Shown: piece after piece, positions 15,797-24,440 of the stretch
How the letters are laid out: each line of letters opens with the position of its first letter
How positions within the stretch are numbered: position 1 is the first letter of the stretch
Made by a program: the position numbers and the translations under genes
The notes under the pieces: model-generated
The model's database searches: none
Told to the model about the DNA's origin: nothing
Seen by the model: the letters and a program-made list of their open reading frames with translations, nothing else
Assembly: GCF_000710465.2 (NCBI RefSeq)
Contig: NZ_JAIZ01000181.1
Span: 1-33,693, forward strand
Origin: Kitasatospora sp. MBT63
Lineage (GTDB): Bacteria; Actinomycetota; Actinomycetes; Streptomycetales; Streptomycetaceae
Direction: 5' to 3'
DNA: 33,693 bases

Positions 15797-16051
15797 ATGA
15801 GATGCCCGGACCACCGTGCCACCACCGCAGCCGACGCCGACCCGGCGGACGGGACGCCCGGTGACGGCTGTCCGGAGTGCGAGGAGTGGCAGCGTGCCGC
15901 GGCCCGTCTGCGTGAGCTGGCCGGGCAGGCGCCGGGGCCGTCCGAGAGCTGGACGGGCGGGCTGATGGCCCGCCTGGACGAGGCGCTGGCCGCAGCCCCG
16001 CAGGAGACGCCGGCCGAGGGGCAATCGGGCGGGCCGTGCAGCGCGGGGTGA
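15797..16051 (+). CDS. Small Cys-containing protein divergent from the sigma gene, possible anti-sigma factor
   Basis: This 84-residue soluble protein has MRCPDH at the start and CPECEEW at residues ~25-31, a possible metal site (C-P-x-H ... C-P-x-C). A helical segment WQRAAARLRELAG and the block PGPSESWTGGLMARLDEAL follow. Small anti-sigma proteins of the zinc-binding type pair with ECF sigma factors, and this position fits, although such genes are usually co-directional. The ribosome binding site is weak. An overlapping open frame on the other strand (15728-16195) has shadow-like composition and was not accepted. Function is a guess from context. Confidence 0.45.
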   Translation: MRCPDHRATTAADADPADGTPGDGCPECEEWQRAAARLRELAGQAPGPSESWTGGLMARLDEALAAAPQETPAEGQSGGPCSAG

Positions 16052-16433
16052 GCGGGCCCGTGGAGGTCTCGGTCGTGCGTCCGGCTCGGTGAGTACCGGC
16101 TCCGTGAGTACCAGCTCGGTGCGGGGCGGTCGGGCAGCCGGAAGGCTGACTGTCATGGCGGTGTCCTGAAGGCAGGGGAGAGGTCGGACCCGCACCGGCC
16201 GGCGTCCCGGGGCCCGGTCAGGGCCCGGACGCCGGACCTGCCGCCGACCGGCGCCGCTCGGCCTCTACGGCTTGCGGCGTCGGGTACGGCGGGCGCGGTG
16301 CGGCAGGCCCCGGACGCGTACGTGCGCAGGGGCGACCGGCCCACCACCCGGACCGCCGACCGGTGTTCCGGTCAGCAGCGCGGTCGGTCCGCGGCCGCCA
16401 GGGGGGCGGCCCGCGGCGCGGGTGGTGGGAGCG
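16052..16433. other. 382-bp stretch without a supported gene; short tandem repeat and hairpin
   Basis: No open frame here looks coding. Two structures are visible. A 15-bp tandem repeat starts at 16081 (CCGGCTCGGTGAGTA, then CCGGCTCCGTGAGTA, then a partial third copy). A GC hairpin has 9-bp perfect outer arms, CCGGCGTCC (16199-16207) and GGACGCCGG (16227-16235). The hairpin could end transcripts coming from either side, since the flanking genes converge. Confidence 0.5.
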
Positions 16434-17297
16434 TCACAGCAGGACGAGCGGTGGCGGGCCGCGCCGCACCACCACGTGCAGCAGGACCGGTTCGGCGGTC
16501 GGTCTCTCCCGCCGCCGCGGCCGGCAGCGCGGCCCGGCCGGCCGTACGGTCGGCGGGAGCAGCAGCAGGACCGGCACCACCGCAGCCGCCAGGGCCAGCA
16601 GCAACCGGCCGAGCCCGGCGACGGCGGCATCGCCGTGACAGAACAGCACGGCGCACGCGAGCGCGGCCAGCAGGTGCGCGGCGACCATGCCGAGCGAGGC
16701 GACACCGGCCAGGGTCAGGCCGTCACCGAGCGTCCAGCCCGAGTGCGCCATACCGGCCATGCCCGCCATGCCCGCCACGCCTCCCGGGCCGGCCGTACCG
16801 CTCAGGCCGCCGGTCCCGGCCAGGTCTGCTGCCCCGGACGCGGTCGTCGCCAGCCCGTGTGCGCCGTGGGCCATCGTCAGAACGGCCCCCTGCCCGGACC
16901 GGAGTGCGGGCAGGACAGCGGGATCCAGGCCGGCCGCGCGGGCCAGTTCCTCGGGGTCGATCCGGCCGCTGACCGGACCGGCCTCGCAGAGCAGCAGGGA
17001 GACCCAGTCCGGCTTGGCGACCGGCATCACCGGCGTCCGCTGGACGGTGTCGAACAGTTGGTGCAACCCGCCCTGGAGCGCCACCATCCACCCGGTGACC
17101 GCGAGCGGGCCGCGGCGCTGACCGGCCAGCAGCCAGGAGCAGCCCAGGATGCCCGCGAACGCCAGCACGAGCCAGGACGAAGGCAGCTCGGCCGTCGTCA
17201 TACTGGCGTGCGCGCAGGCGGCCAACGCCACGCACAGGGCGGCGAAGACCCCTGAGCGGATCACGCGGGGCAGTCGGGCAGTCACAGTGTCCGCCAT
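16434..17297 (-). CDS. Integral membrane protein with Met/His-rich segments, possible copper-related
   Basis: The protein has 287 residues. I chose ATG 17297 because a GGGGGTGG stretch precedes it and the first membrane segment begins a few residues later. About five hydrophobic segments are visible (near residues 15-30, 41-57, 66-80, 200-220 and 228-248). Possible metal ligands include CAHASM (28-33), TMAHGAHG (141-148), MAGMAGMAHSG near 177-187 and CHGD (220-223). The C-terminus is basic and proline-rich. I do not recognise the family with certainty. The Met/His clusters, the C/G-tract dyad just upstream and the nearby ECF sigma factor together suggest copper homeostasis. This is inference from motifs. 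Confidence 0.65.
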   Translation of the reverse strand: MADTVTARLPRVIRSGVFAALCVALAACAHASMTTAELPSSWLVLAFAGILGCSWLLAGQRRGPLAVTGWMVALQGGLHQLFDTVQRTPVMPVAKPDWVSLLLCEAGPVSGRIDPEELARAAGLDPAVLPALRSGQGAVLTMAHGAHGLATTASGAADLAGTGGLSGTAGPGGVAGMAGMAGMAHSGWTLGDGLTLAGVASLGMVAAHLLAALACAVLFCHGDAAVAGLGRLLLALAAAVVPVLLLLPPTVRPAGPRCRPRRRERPTAEPVLLHVVVRRGPPPLVLL

Positions 17298-17325
17298 CGT
17301 GCCACCCCCGCCGGTCGGCGTCGAA

Positions 17326-17338
17326 ACCCCCGGGGGGT
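17326..17338. promoter_or_regulatory. C/G-tract palindrome resembling a CsoR-type operator
   Basis: ACCCCCGGGGGGT is a 13-bp dyad 29 bases upstream of the start of the Met/His-containing membrane protein, read as GTACCCCCCGGGGGTTT on its strand. CsoR/RcnR-family copper and nickel repressors recognise C/G-tract dyads flanked by T/A. The match is by pattern only. Further upstream (17365-17389) the 10-mer ACGCCAACCC is repeated twice plus a half copy. Confidence 0.35.
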
Positions 17339-17544
17339 ACCCGTGCGGTCGGAGGCTCGCTTTCACGCCAACCCACGCCAACCCACGCCGCCTCCCGGCC
17401 GCCCCCACGCCGCCGCCCGGCCGGCCATCGGAGCGGAGCGCCGGGATCCCGCACCCGCCAACACCTCTGACGGCCCGTGGTACCGACCCGCCGTCAGGCG
17501 GCCCGCGCCACGTTCGCGGCGGTCTCCGCGCGCCGGCCGCGGCC

Positions 17545-18639
17545 TCAGCCCCGCTCGGGTGCCCGCTCCCACAGGTGCACCGTACGGGCCTGGCCGGTGA
17601 CGGTCGCCCAGGTGCCGTCGCCGAGCGGGTGCGGGGGGCCGGACACCGGGAAGGGGTAGGCGACCCGGCCGGCCGGCCGCAGCGGTTCGGCGGCCAGCAG
17701 CCAGTGCCGCGCCCCGCCGTACTCCTCGTCGTCCTTCTGCTCGCTCTCCGAGGTGCCGGCGATCACCGTCTCCTCGTCCAGGAAGCCGCCGTAGTAGTCC
17801 CAGCGCAGGTCCGTCGCCGCGGCCGGGCCGGTGTCCCCGGGGCGGGACGGGACGGCGTCCGTGGCGTCCAGCTCGGACCGGGCCTCCTGCTCCCCGGCCC
17901 GGTGCACGGCCAGGGTCTCCTGGTAGTGGGTGACCGTCAGCATCCGCTCGCCCGACGGGCTGACGGCGAGCAGGACCCGCTCGCGGCCGAGGTTCCCGAC
18001 GGTCAGGGTGTCCCCGTCCCACCGCCCCCAGCGCAGCGGAACGCCGTCCTGGCCCTCGCCGACGCTCAGCCCCATCTGCCGCGGGTCCGGGTGCGGAACG
18101 TGCTCCGAACCCGCCGCGATGGTGCCGGTCTGCGCCCGGGCCAGGACCCGGCCGTCGGCGGCGTCCAGGACCAGCCACTCCTCCTCGTCGTCGTCCGCGT
18201 CGGCGGTGGGGCGGACGTGCGCCCACACCACCGACCCGTCGGCGGAGAAGACCGCCGACCCCTTGGACGCGTACGGGTGGCTTCCGGCGCCCACGTACTG
18301 CGCGGCCTCCTCGTGCAGGTCGGGGCAGCCGTCCTCCCAGCACGCGTGCCGGACCTCCCACCGCGTGGCGCCGGCCGGGTCCACGGCGCGCAGCGCGTGC
18401 ACCCCGGCGAACAGCGCCAGCCCGAGGCCGGGTGCGAGCGCGACGGTGCCGTAGCGCCGGGGCCAGGGCGCCGGGAAGCGTACGGTCCGGTCCGGCTGCC
18501 GGAGGTCCACCGCGACCAGTTCGGTGTCGCCGCGCTGCACCAGCACCGGCCGGCCGCCGAGGACGACCACGGCCGGATCGGCGGCGTCCCCCGGCGGCAG
18601 CGGGGCGTCGAGGGCGGCGACCGGACGGGCTTCGATCAT
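17545..18639 (-). CDS. Large soluble hypothetical protein with beta-propeller-like repeats
   Basis: The protein has 364 residues and no signal peptide or membrane segment. I chose ATG 18639 because AGGAGA lies about eight bases upstream; the open frame extends further but without conserved-looking sequence. Alternating short beta-strands such as PAVVVLGGRPVLVQRG, YGTVALAPGLGLALF, SAVFSADGSVVWAHV and RVLLAVSPSGERMLTVTH, each ending in Asp/Gly turns, suggest blades of a WD40/PQQ-like propeller. An acidic run (DADDDEEEW) sits mid-protein. I do not recognise a named family and cannot assign a function. It starts 55 bp beyond the hairpin that follows hypE, in the same direction, so read-through from the hydrogenase operon is possible. 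Confidence 0.7.
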   Translation of the reverse strand: MIEARPVAALDAPLPPGDAADPAVVVLGGRPVLVQRGDTELVAVDLRQPDRTVRFPAPWPRRYGTVALAPGLGLALFAGVHALRAVDPAGATRWEVRHACWEDGCPDLHEEAAQYVGAGSHPYASKGSAVFSADGSVVWAHVRPTADADDDEEEWLVLDAADGRVLARAQTGTIAAGSEHVPHPDPRQMGLSVGEGQDGVPLRWGRWDGDTLTVGNLGRERVLLAVSPSGERMLTVTHYQETLAVHRAGEQEARSELDATDAVPSRPGDTGPAAATDLRWDYYGGFLDEETVIAGTSESEQKDDEEYGGARHWLLAAEPLRPAGRVAYPFPVSGPPHPLGDGTWATVTGQARTVHLWERAPERG

Positions 18640-18694
18640 CGGCGGCTTCTCCTGCGCGGGTAACGGCCCGGGCGGCGCCGGGGACGGCCGCCGA

Positions 18695-18737
18695 CACCGG
18701 GGTGGGTGACGGTGCGACACCGTAACCCACCCCTGTG
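18695..18737. terminator. 43-nt hairpin downstream of hypE
   Basis: GGGGTGGGT (18699-18707) pairs with ACCCACCCC (18725-18733). Inside, after one mismatch, ACGGTG pairs with CACCGT around a 3-nt loop. Outside, after another mismatch, CAC pairs with GTG. That gives 18 paired positions in 43 nt, beginning 22 bases after the hypE stop on the transcribed strand. No U-tract follows. It probably ends the hydrogenase transcript, but it also lies 55 bp upstream of the next gene and could instead be a protein-binding dyad. Confidence 0.55.
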
Positions 18738-18759
18738 ACACCGCGCCCGGCCGCCCGGG

Positions 18760-19848
18760 TCAGCAGATCCGCGGCAGCTGTTCGCCGATCGGCAGGTCCA
18801 CCACCCGGGTGCCGCCGAGGCCGGTCCGGGCCACCACCATGCCGTGGTGCTCGTCGACGCACTCGCCGATCACCGCCGCCCCGACGCCCTGCGGGTGGGC
18901 CCGCATCGCTTCCAGCACCGCGTCCGCGCTCTCCCGGGGCACGAAGGCGACCAGCTTGCCCTCGTTGGCGACGTAGAACGGGTCCAGGCCGAGGATCGCG
19001 CAGGCGTTGGCCACCAACTGCGGTACCGGAACGGCGCGTTCCCTGATCACCACGCCGGTCCCGGCCGCGGCGGCGATCTCGTTGAGCGAGGCGGCGAGCC
19101 CGCCGCGGGTGGGGTCGCGCAGCACGTGCAGGTCGGGTTCGACCGCCAGCATGGCCTGGACCAGCCCGGCCAGCGGCGCGCTGTCGCTGCGCACGTCCGC
19201 GCCGAACTCCAGCCCCTCGCGCACGCTCATCACCGCGACGCCGTGCACCCCGATCTCGCCGCTGACGATCACCACGTCGCCGGGCCGGGCCCGCTGCGGC
19301 CGGAGGTCGACCCCGTCCGGGATCAGGCCGATCCCGGCCGTGTTGAGGTAGATGCCGTCGCCGTGGCCGGACTCGACCACCTTGGTGTCACCGGTGGCGA
19401 TCTCCACCCCGGCGGCCCGTGCGGCGGCCCCGACCGCCTGGGCGACCCGGGCCACCACCGAGGTCTCCACCCCTTCCTCCAGGATGAACCCGCAGGACAG
19501 GTAGGCCGGCCGGGCACCCGCCATGGCCAGGTCGTTGACGGTGCCGTTGACCGCGAGGTCGCCGATGCTGCCGCCGGGGAAGAACAGCGGCCGCACCACG
19601 TACGAGTCGGTGGAGAACGCCAGCCGTGCCCCGCCGAGCGTCACCGTGGCCGCGTCACCGCCCTGCTCCAGCACCGGGCCGCCGTACGCGGGGGCGAACA
19701 CGTGCTGGACCAGTTCCGCGGACAGCACCCCGCCGCCGCCGTGCCCGAGGACGATCCGCGGCTGGTCGCGCAGCGGCAGCGGACAGCTCCAGCCGTCGAA
19801 GTCCGGCGCGGGCGCGGCCGTGCTCTCGACATCTGTCAGCTCAGCCAA
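18760..19848 (-). CDS. hypE: Hydrogenase maturation protein HypE (cyanide-ligand synthesis)
   Basis: This 362-residue protein of the PurM/AIR-synthase-like ATPase fold carries [34 protein letters not shown] and RDPTRGGLA. It ends in the conserved C-terminal PRIC, whose cysteine receives the carbamoyl group from HypF and is dehydrated with ATP to thiocyanate, the cyanide donor for the active-site iron. The start is TTG at 19848. An in-frame stop lies three codons upstream, and a full GGAGGTGA ribosome binding site sits five bases before TTG. The gene overlaps the end of hypD by 8 nt. It is the last gene of the hydrogenase operon. Confidence 0.96.
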   Translation of the reverse strand: MAELTDVESTAAPAPDFDGWSCPLPLRDQPRIVLGHGGGGVLSAELVQHVFAPAYGGPVLEQGGDAATVTLGGARLAFSTDSYVVRPLFFPGGSIGDLAVNGTVNDLAMAGARPAYLSCGFILEEGVETSVVARVAQAVGAAARAAGVEIATGDTKVVESGHGDGIYLNTAGIGLIPDGVDLRPQRARPGDVVIVSGEIGVHGVAVMSVREGLEFGADVRSDSAPLAGLVQAMLAVEPDLHVLRDPTRGGLAASLNEIAAAAGTGVVIRERAVPVPQLVANACAILGLDPFYVANEGKLVAFVPRESADAVLEAMRAHPQGVGAAVIGECVDEHHGMVVARTGLGGTRVVDLPIGEQLPRIC

Positions 19849-20995
19849 CGGAACTCACCTCCCGGCTGCCGACCGCGGCCGAGCCGCCGGCGGCGGCCGG
19901 GGCGCCGGTGCCGAGCCGCCGGTAGAGGTAGTACGCGGCGCAGGCGCCCTCGCTGGAGACCATGGTCGCCCCGAGCGGGGTGCGCGGTGTGCAGACGGTC
20001 CCGAAGGCGCCGCACTCGTGCGGCTTCAGCAGCCCCTGCAGCACCTCCCCGCTGCGGCACTCCGCCGGTTCGACGGTGGTGATCCCGCCCACCGAGAACC
20101 GCCGCTCCGCGTCGAACTCGCGGTACTTCTCCGATAGTTGCCAGCCACTGCCGGGGATGGTGCCGATACCGCGCCAGGCCCGGTCGGTGACCTCGAAGAC
20201 GTCCTCGATCATCGCCCGGGCGGCCGGGTTGCCCTCCTCCCGCACCGCCCGCGGGTACGCGTTCTCCACCTTCGCCTCGCCGCGCTCCAACTGCCGTACG
20301 GCCAGCCGGACCCCCTCCAGGATGTCCAGCGGCTCGAAGCCGGTCACCACGATCGGCACCCGGTAGCGTTCGGCCAGCTCCGGGTACTCCGCGGTGCCCA
20401 TCACCGAGCAGACGTGCCCGGCGGCCAGGAAGCCCTGCACCCGGCAGGTCGGCGACTCCATCAGCGCCATGATCGCCGGGGGCACCCGTACGTGCGAGAC
20501 GAGCAGGCTGAAGTTGCGGATGCCGAGCCGGCTCGCCTGGTGGACCGTCATGGCGTCGGGGGGCGCGGTGGTCTCGAAGCCGATCCCGAAGAAGACCACC
20601 TGCCGCTGCGGGTTGTCCTGGGCGATCCGCAGCGCGTCCAGCGGCGAGTACACCACCCGGACGTCACCGCCGGCGCTCTTGACCTGGAACAGGTCCCGGT
20701 CACTGCCCGGCACCCGCAGCATGTCCCCGAACGAGCAGAAGATCACCCCGGGCCGGGCGGCGATCTCCAGCGCCTTGTCGATCACCTCCAGCGGGGTGAC
20801 GCACACCGGGCAGCCCGGCCCGTGGATCAACTCGATCTCCTCGGGCAGCAGTTGGTCGAGCCCGTGCCGGATGATGCTGTGCGTCTGGCCGCCGCAGACC
20901 TCCATCAGCGCCCACGGCCGGGTGACCGTGGCCCGGATGTCCGCCAGCAGCCGCTGCGCCAGCGCCGGATCCTGGAACTCCTCGAGATACCTCAC
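19841..20995 (-). CDS. hypD: Hydrogenase maturation protein HypD (iron-sulfur scaffold for Fe(CN)2CO)
   Basis: The protein has 384 residues. [28 protein letters not shown] and [19 protein letters not shown] are the conserved HypD blocks. The C-terminal region has the cysteines that hold the [4Fe-4S] cluster ([26 protein letters not shown]). HypD forms a complex with HypC on which the Fe(CN)2CO unit is assembled. GTG 20995 overlaps the hypC stop (GTGA) with GGGGAGGAG upstream, and the sequence MRYLEEF that it starts is typical. A ~30-residue Gly/Ala/Ser-rich tail follows the conserved end. Confidence 0.96.
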   Translation of the reverse strand: MRYLEEFQDPALAQRLLADIRATVTRPWALMEVCGGQTHSIIRHGLDQLLPEEIELIHGPGCPVCVTPLEVIDKALEIAARPGVIFCSFGDMLRVPGSDRDLFQVKSAGGDVRVVYSPLDALRIAQDNPQRQVVFFGIGFETTAPPDAMTVHQASRLGIRNFSLLVSHVRVPPAIMALMESPTCRVQGFLAAGHVCSVMGTAEYPELAERYRVPIVVTGFEPLDILEGVRLAVRQLERGEAKVENAYPRAVREEGNPAARAMIEDVFEVTDRAWRGIGTIPGSGWQLSEKYREFDAERRFSVGGITTVEPAECRSGEVLQGLLKPHECGAFGTVCTPRTPLGATMVSSEGACAAYYLYRRLGTGAPAAAGGSAAVGSREVSSVG

Positions 20996-21285
20996 CGCTG
21001 CTCCTCCCCGCCGGCCGCCGCCTCGGCCGCCGACACCCATGGGTCACCGAACTCCTCCTGCAGCGCGCCGATCTCGGCGAACAGCTCCAGGGTCCGCAGC
21101 GCCGACTCCTCGTCCAGCTTCTGCAGGGCGAAGCCGACGTGCACGATGGCGTACTCCCCGACCTCCAGGTCGGGCAGGTACTCCAGGCAGACGTCCTTGA
21201 CCACGCCGCCGAAGTCCACCACCGCCATCCGGGTACCGTCGCGCTCCTCGATCTCCAACACCTTGCCGGGCACCGCCAGGCACAT
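20992..21285 (-). CDS. hypC: Hydrogenase assembly chaperone HypC
   Basis: The 97 residues begin with MCLAVPGKV; Cys2, exposed after loss of Met, binds the iron fragment and contacts the large-subunit precursor and HypD. The beta-barrel strands [19 protein letters not shown] and [19 protein letters not shown] are conserved. The C-terminal part, [20 protein letters not shown], is a little longer than in E. coli. A GGAGAG site precedes the ATG. The gene lies 26 bp after hypF and overlaps hypD by 4 nt (GTGA). Confidence 0.95.
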   Translation of the reverse strand: MCLAVPGKVLEIEERDGTRMAVVDFGGVVKDVCLEYLPDLEVGEYAIVHVGFALQKLDEESALRTLELFAEIGALQEEFGDPWVSAAEAAAGGEEQR

Positions 21286-21311
21286 GGCTCTCTCCTCGCC
21301 TCGTCGTACGG

Positions 21312-23639
21312 TCACCGCGCGCGGGCCGCCGCCACCATCAGCTGGCCCAGTGCCAGCCCGCCGTCGTTGGGCGGGACCAGCCGGTGGCGCAGCACGCCGA
21401 ACCCGGCCGCCCGCAGCGCGGCACAACTCGTCTCCGACAGCACGGTGTTGGCGAACACCCCGCCGGTCAGCGCCACCGTGGTCAGGGCGTGCCGCTCGCG
21501 CGCCGCCGTGCACAGCCGCAGCACCAGACCGGCCACGGCCGCATGGAAGCGGGCCGCCACCACCCCGGCGTCCTCGCCGCGCAGCACGTCCTCGACGGCC
21601 GCCGCGATCACCGGCGCCGCCTCGCCCACCAGTTCGCCGTCGACCCCGCCGCCGCCCGGCCGGATCCCGAACCCGTAGCTGCCGCAGCCGTCGTGGCCGA
21701 GCGCCGCGGCCTCCAGTTCCACCGCGGCCTGGGCCTCGTACCCGGCCAGCTGGCAGATCCCGGTGATCGATGCCACCGCGTCGAACAGCCGGCCCATCCC
21801 GGAGCTCGGCACGCAGTTCAGTCCGCGCTCCAACTGCACTCTCAGCGCTGCCAGTTCGTCGGGCGGGCAGGCCGCGACGCAGGGCAGTGCCGGATCCCAC
21901 GGCAGCCCGGCCGCCCACAGCCGGGCGAGCGCGGTGCGGTACGGGCGGCGCACCGCCGCGTCGCCGCCGGGCAGCGGGGCGTAGCAGAGCCGCCCGAAGC
22001 GCAGGAAGTCCCGGTACCCGGCCAGCAGCACCTCGCCGCCCCACACCGCGCCGTCCTCGCCGTAGCCGGTGCCGTCGAAGGCGACGCCGATCACCCGGTC
22101 CGCCGGGCCGAGTCCGTGCTCGGCCATCGCGGCGGCGATGTGGGCGTGGTGGTGCTGCACCTCGGCGACCGGCCGTCCGGCGGCGTTGCGCCGGGCCCAG
22201 CCGCCGGAGCGGTAGCCGGGGTGCCGGTCGGCGGCGAGCAGCCCGGGACGCACCCCGGTGACGGCCTCCAGGTGCCGTTCGGCGCGGTCGAAGGCGCGCA
22301 GTGTGGAGAGGTCGTCCATGTCGCCGATGTGCGCGGACGGCCAGGCCCGCTCGCCCTCGCCGAGGCAGCAGGTGTTCTTGAGGTCCCCGCCGACCGCGAG
22401 CGTGGCGGGGACGGTCATCGGCAGCGGGACCGGCCGCGGCACGTACCCGCGGGAGCGGCGCAGCAGCAGCGGCCCGCCGTCGCAGATCCGGACCACCGAG
22501 TCGTCGCAGGGCACCTCGATCGGCCGGTCGTGGGTCAGCCAGGCGTCGGTGAGCGGCGCCAGCCGCTCGAGGGCGTCGGCGTCGTCGGTGACGATCGATT
22601 CGCCGGACCGGTTGCCGCTGGTGAGGACCAGGACGGTCGGCCCGGGCGGGTCGCCGGGCAGGCCGAACAGCAGGTGGTGCAGCGGGGTGTAGGGGAGCAT
22701 CACGCCGAGGTCGGGGCTGCGCGGCGCGACCTGTTCGGCGAGCGCGGCGCCTTCCGCCCGGCGCCGGAGCAGCACGATGGGCCGCTCGCGGCCGGTCAGC
22801 AGGGCGTGTTCGGCCGGGCCGGTGTGCACCAGTGCCGCGAGGTCGGCCGTGGCGCGGGCCATCAGGGCGAACGGCTTGTCGCCGCGGGCCTTGCGGCGGC
22901 GCAGCGTCGCGACGGCGGCCGGGTCGGCGGCGTCGCAGGCCAGGTGGTAGCCGCCGATGCCCTTGACCGCGACGATCGCGCCCTCGGCGAGCAGCGCGCG
23001 GGCGGCGTCGACGGCGTCGCCGCCGGCGGCCTCGCGGGCGCCGCGCAGGCGCAGCACCGGTCCGCAGTCGTGGCAGGCCACGGTCTGGGCGTGGAAGCGC
23101 CGGTCGGCCGGGTCGGTGTACTCGGACCGGCAGGCGGCGCACATCGGGAACCGGCCCATGGTGGTCTGGTCCCGGTCGTACGGCAGTCCGGTGACGATGG
23201 TGAAGCGCGGGCCGCAGTGCGTGCAGCTGATGAAGGGGTGCCGGTGGCGCCGGTCGGCGGGGTCGGTGAGTTCGGCCAGGCAGGCGTCGCAGGTGGCGAC
23301 GTCCGGCGGGACCAGGGTGCGCTGCGGGCCGTCGGCGACCGAGGCGAGGATCCGGAAGCCGGGGTGTCCGGTGGCCGGGGCGGGCCGGTGGGCGACCGAC
23401 TCGACGTCGGCGAGCGGCGGTGCGTCGGCGGCGATCCGGGCGCAGAACTCGGCGACCGCCCCGGCGCTGCCCTCGACCTCGGCGAGGACGCCCTCGCCGG
23501 TGTTGGTGACGTGTCCGGCCAGTCCGAGCCCGACCGCGAGGCCGTGGACGAACGGCCGGAAGCCGACGCCCTGGACGGTGCCGCGGACCGTCACCTGCCG
23601 GCGTTCCACCGCCGGTGCGGCGGCCGGGCCGCCGGTCAC
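21312..23639 (-). CDS. hypF: Carbamoyltransferase HypF
   Basis: At 775 residues it has the full family length. Domains in order: an acylphosphatase-like part at ~15-100 (RGTVQGVGFRPFV); two zinc-finger-like units at ~115-200 (CDAC/CTHC and CAAC/CHDC); a YrdC-like nucleotide-binding part at ~205-390 (GIGGYHLACDA, KPFALMARA, LTSGNRSGE); and a Kae1-like carbamoyltransferase part at ~410-775 with VQHHHAHIAA and FDGTGYGEDG. It makes carbamoyl-AMP from carbamoyl phosphate and ATP and passes the carbamoyl group to the HypE C-terminal cysteine. GTG 23639 overlaps the hypB stop (GTGA). No key motif appears missing. Confidence 0.96.
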   Translation of the reverse strand: MTGGPAAAPAVERRQVTVRGTVQGVGFRPFVHGLAVGLGLAGHVTNTGEGVLAEVEGSAGAVAEFCARIAADAPPLADVESVAHRPAPATGHPGFRILASVADGPQRTLVPPDVATCDACLAELTDPADRRHRHPFISCTHCGPRFTIVTGLPYDRDQTTMGRFPMCAACRSEYTDPADRRFHAQTVACHDCGPVLRLRGAREAAGGDAVDAARALLAEGAIVAVKGIGGYHLACDAADPAAVATLRRRKARGDKPFALMARATADLAALVHTGPAEHALLTGRERPIVLLRRRAEGAALAEQVAPRSPDLGVMLPYTPLHHLLFGLPGDPPGPTVLVLTSGNRSGESIVTDDADALERLAPLTDAWLTHDRPIEVPCDDSVVRICDGGPLLLRRSRGYVPRPVPLPMTVPATLAVGGDLKNTCCLGEGERAWPSAHIGDMDDLSTLRAFDRAERHLEAVTGVRPGLLAADRHPGYRSGGWARRNAAGRPVAEVQHHHAHIAAAMAEHGLGPADRVIGVAFDGTGYGEDGAVWGGEVLLAGYRDFLRFGRLCYAPLPGGDAAVRRPYRTALARLWAAGLPWDPALPCVAACPPDELAALRVQLERGLNCVPSSGMGRLFDAVASITGICQLAGYEAQAAVELEAAALGHDGCGSYGFGIRPGGGGVDGELVGEAAPVIAAAVEDVLRGEDAGVVAARFHAAVAGLVLRLCTAARERHALTTVALTGGVFANTVLSETSCAALRAAGFGVLRHRLVPPNDGGLALGQLMVAAARAR

Positions 23640-24436
23640 CGGAGCGGCGCGGAGTGCTGGTGCTCGTGGCCCGCGCCGTGGTGCGCCGGGCCGTCGTGGT
23701 GGTGGTGCCCGGCGTCGGGGTCACCGTCGCCGCCGTGCCGGTGCGGGGCCGGGCGGGCCATCACCGGCCGGTGCACGGGGCCGCCCTCGAGGGCGGCCAC
23801 CGCCCGCTCCAGCAGGGTGCCGACGCCGAGTCCGTCGCGGGCGGAGGTGAGCACCACCTCGACGCCGGGGTTGACCCGGACCACGTTGGCCCGGAAGGCG
23901 GCCTCGTCGAAGGCGGCGGCCGCCGCGAGGTCGGTCTTGGTCACCACGACCAGGTTGGCCAGCCCGTACGCGGTCGGGTACTTGAGCGGCTTGTCCTCGC
24001 CCTCGGTGACGGAGGCCAGTACCACCCGCAGCGTCTCGCCGAGGTCGTAGCCGGCCGGGCAGACCAGGTTCCCGACGTTCTCCACGAACAGCAGCCGGGT
24101 GCCGTCCGGCAGCCAGCCGTCCAGCTGGGCGCGCATCATGTGCGCTTCCAGGTGGCACAGGCCGTCGGTGAGCACCTGCTTGACCGGGACGCCCGAGCGG
24201 GCCAGCCGGGCGGCGTCGTGCTCGGTCGCGAGGTCCGCGGTGAGCGCGGCGACCGCCAGCCCGCGCTCGCGGGCCAGGGTCAGTTCGCGCTCCAGCAGTT
24301 CGGTCTTTCCGCTGCCGGGGCTGGAGAGCAGGTTGACGACCACCGTCCCGCGGGCCGTCAGCTCCTCGCGCAGCGCCACCGCGCACTCGTCGTTGCGGGC
24401 GAGCACGGACTGCTTCAGCTCCACCACACGGCACAC
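23636..24436 (-). CDS. hypB: Nickel-insertion GTPase HypB with a C-terminal histidine-rich tail
   Basis: The protein has 266 residues. The P-loop is SSPGSGKT (38-45), and the G-domain metal-site residues lie in DGLCHLEAHM. ENVGNLVCPAGYDLGE and VVTKTDL complete the GTPase. Together with HypA it delivers nickel to the large-subunit precursor. The last ~38 residues hold 11 histidines, including HHHH, which would suit nickel binding or storage. In well-studied HypB proteins such a stretch sits at the N-terminus, and the N-terminal CxxCGC motif of E. coli HypB is absent here. GTG 24436 lies four bases past the hypA stop, with GAGGAG further upstream. Confidence 0.95.
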   Translation of the reverse strand: MCRVVELKQSVLARNDECAVALREELTARGTVVVNLLSSPGSGKTELLERELTLARERGLAVAALTADLATEHDAARLARSGVPVKQVLTDGLCHLEAHMMRAQLDGWLPDGTRLLFVENVGNLVCPAGYDLGETLRVVLASVTEGEDKPLKYPTAYGLANLVVVTKTDLAAAAAFDEAAFRANVVRVNPGVEVVLTSARDGLGVGTLLERAVAALEGGPVHRPVMARPAPHRHGGDGDPDAGHHHHDGPAHHGAGHEHQHSAPLR

Positions 24437-24440
24437 GGGC

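Noticed and set aside
15728-16195. Open frame of 155 residues on the - strand over the sigma promoter and the small divergent gene
   Set aside because: Arg/Pro-rich shadow composition, no domain, and it overlaps two better-supported genes. Its LVLTEP repeat comes from the 15-bp tandem repeat.
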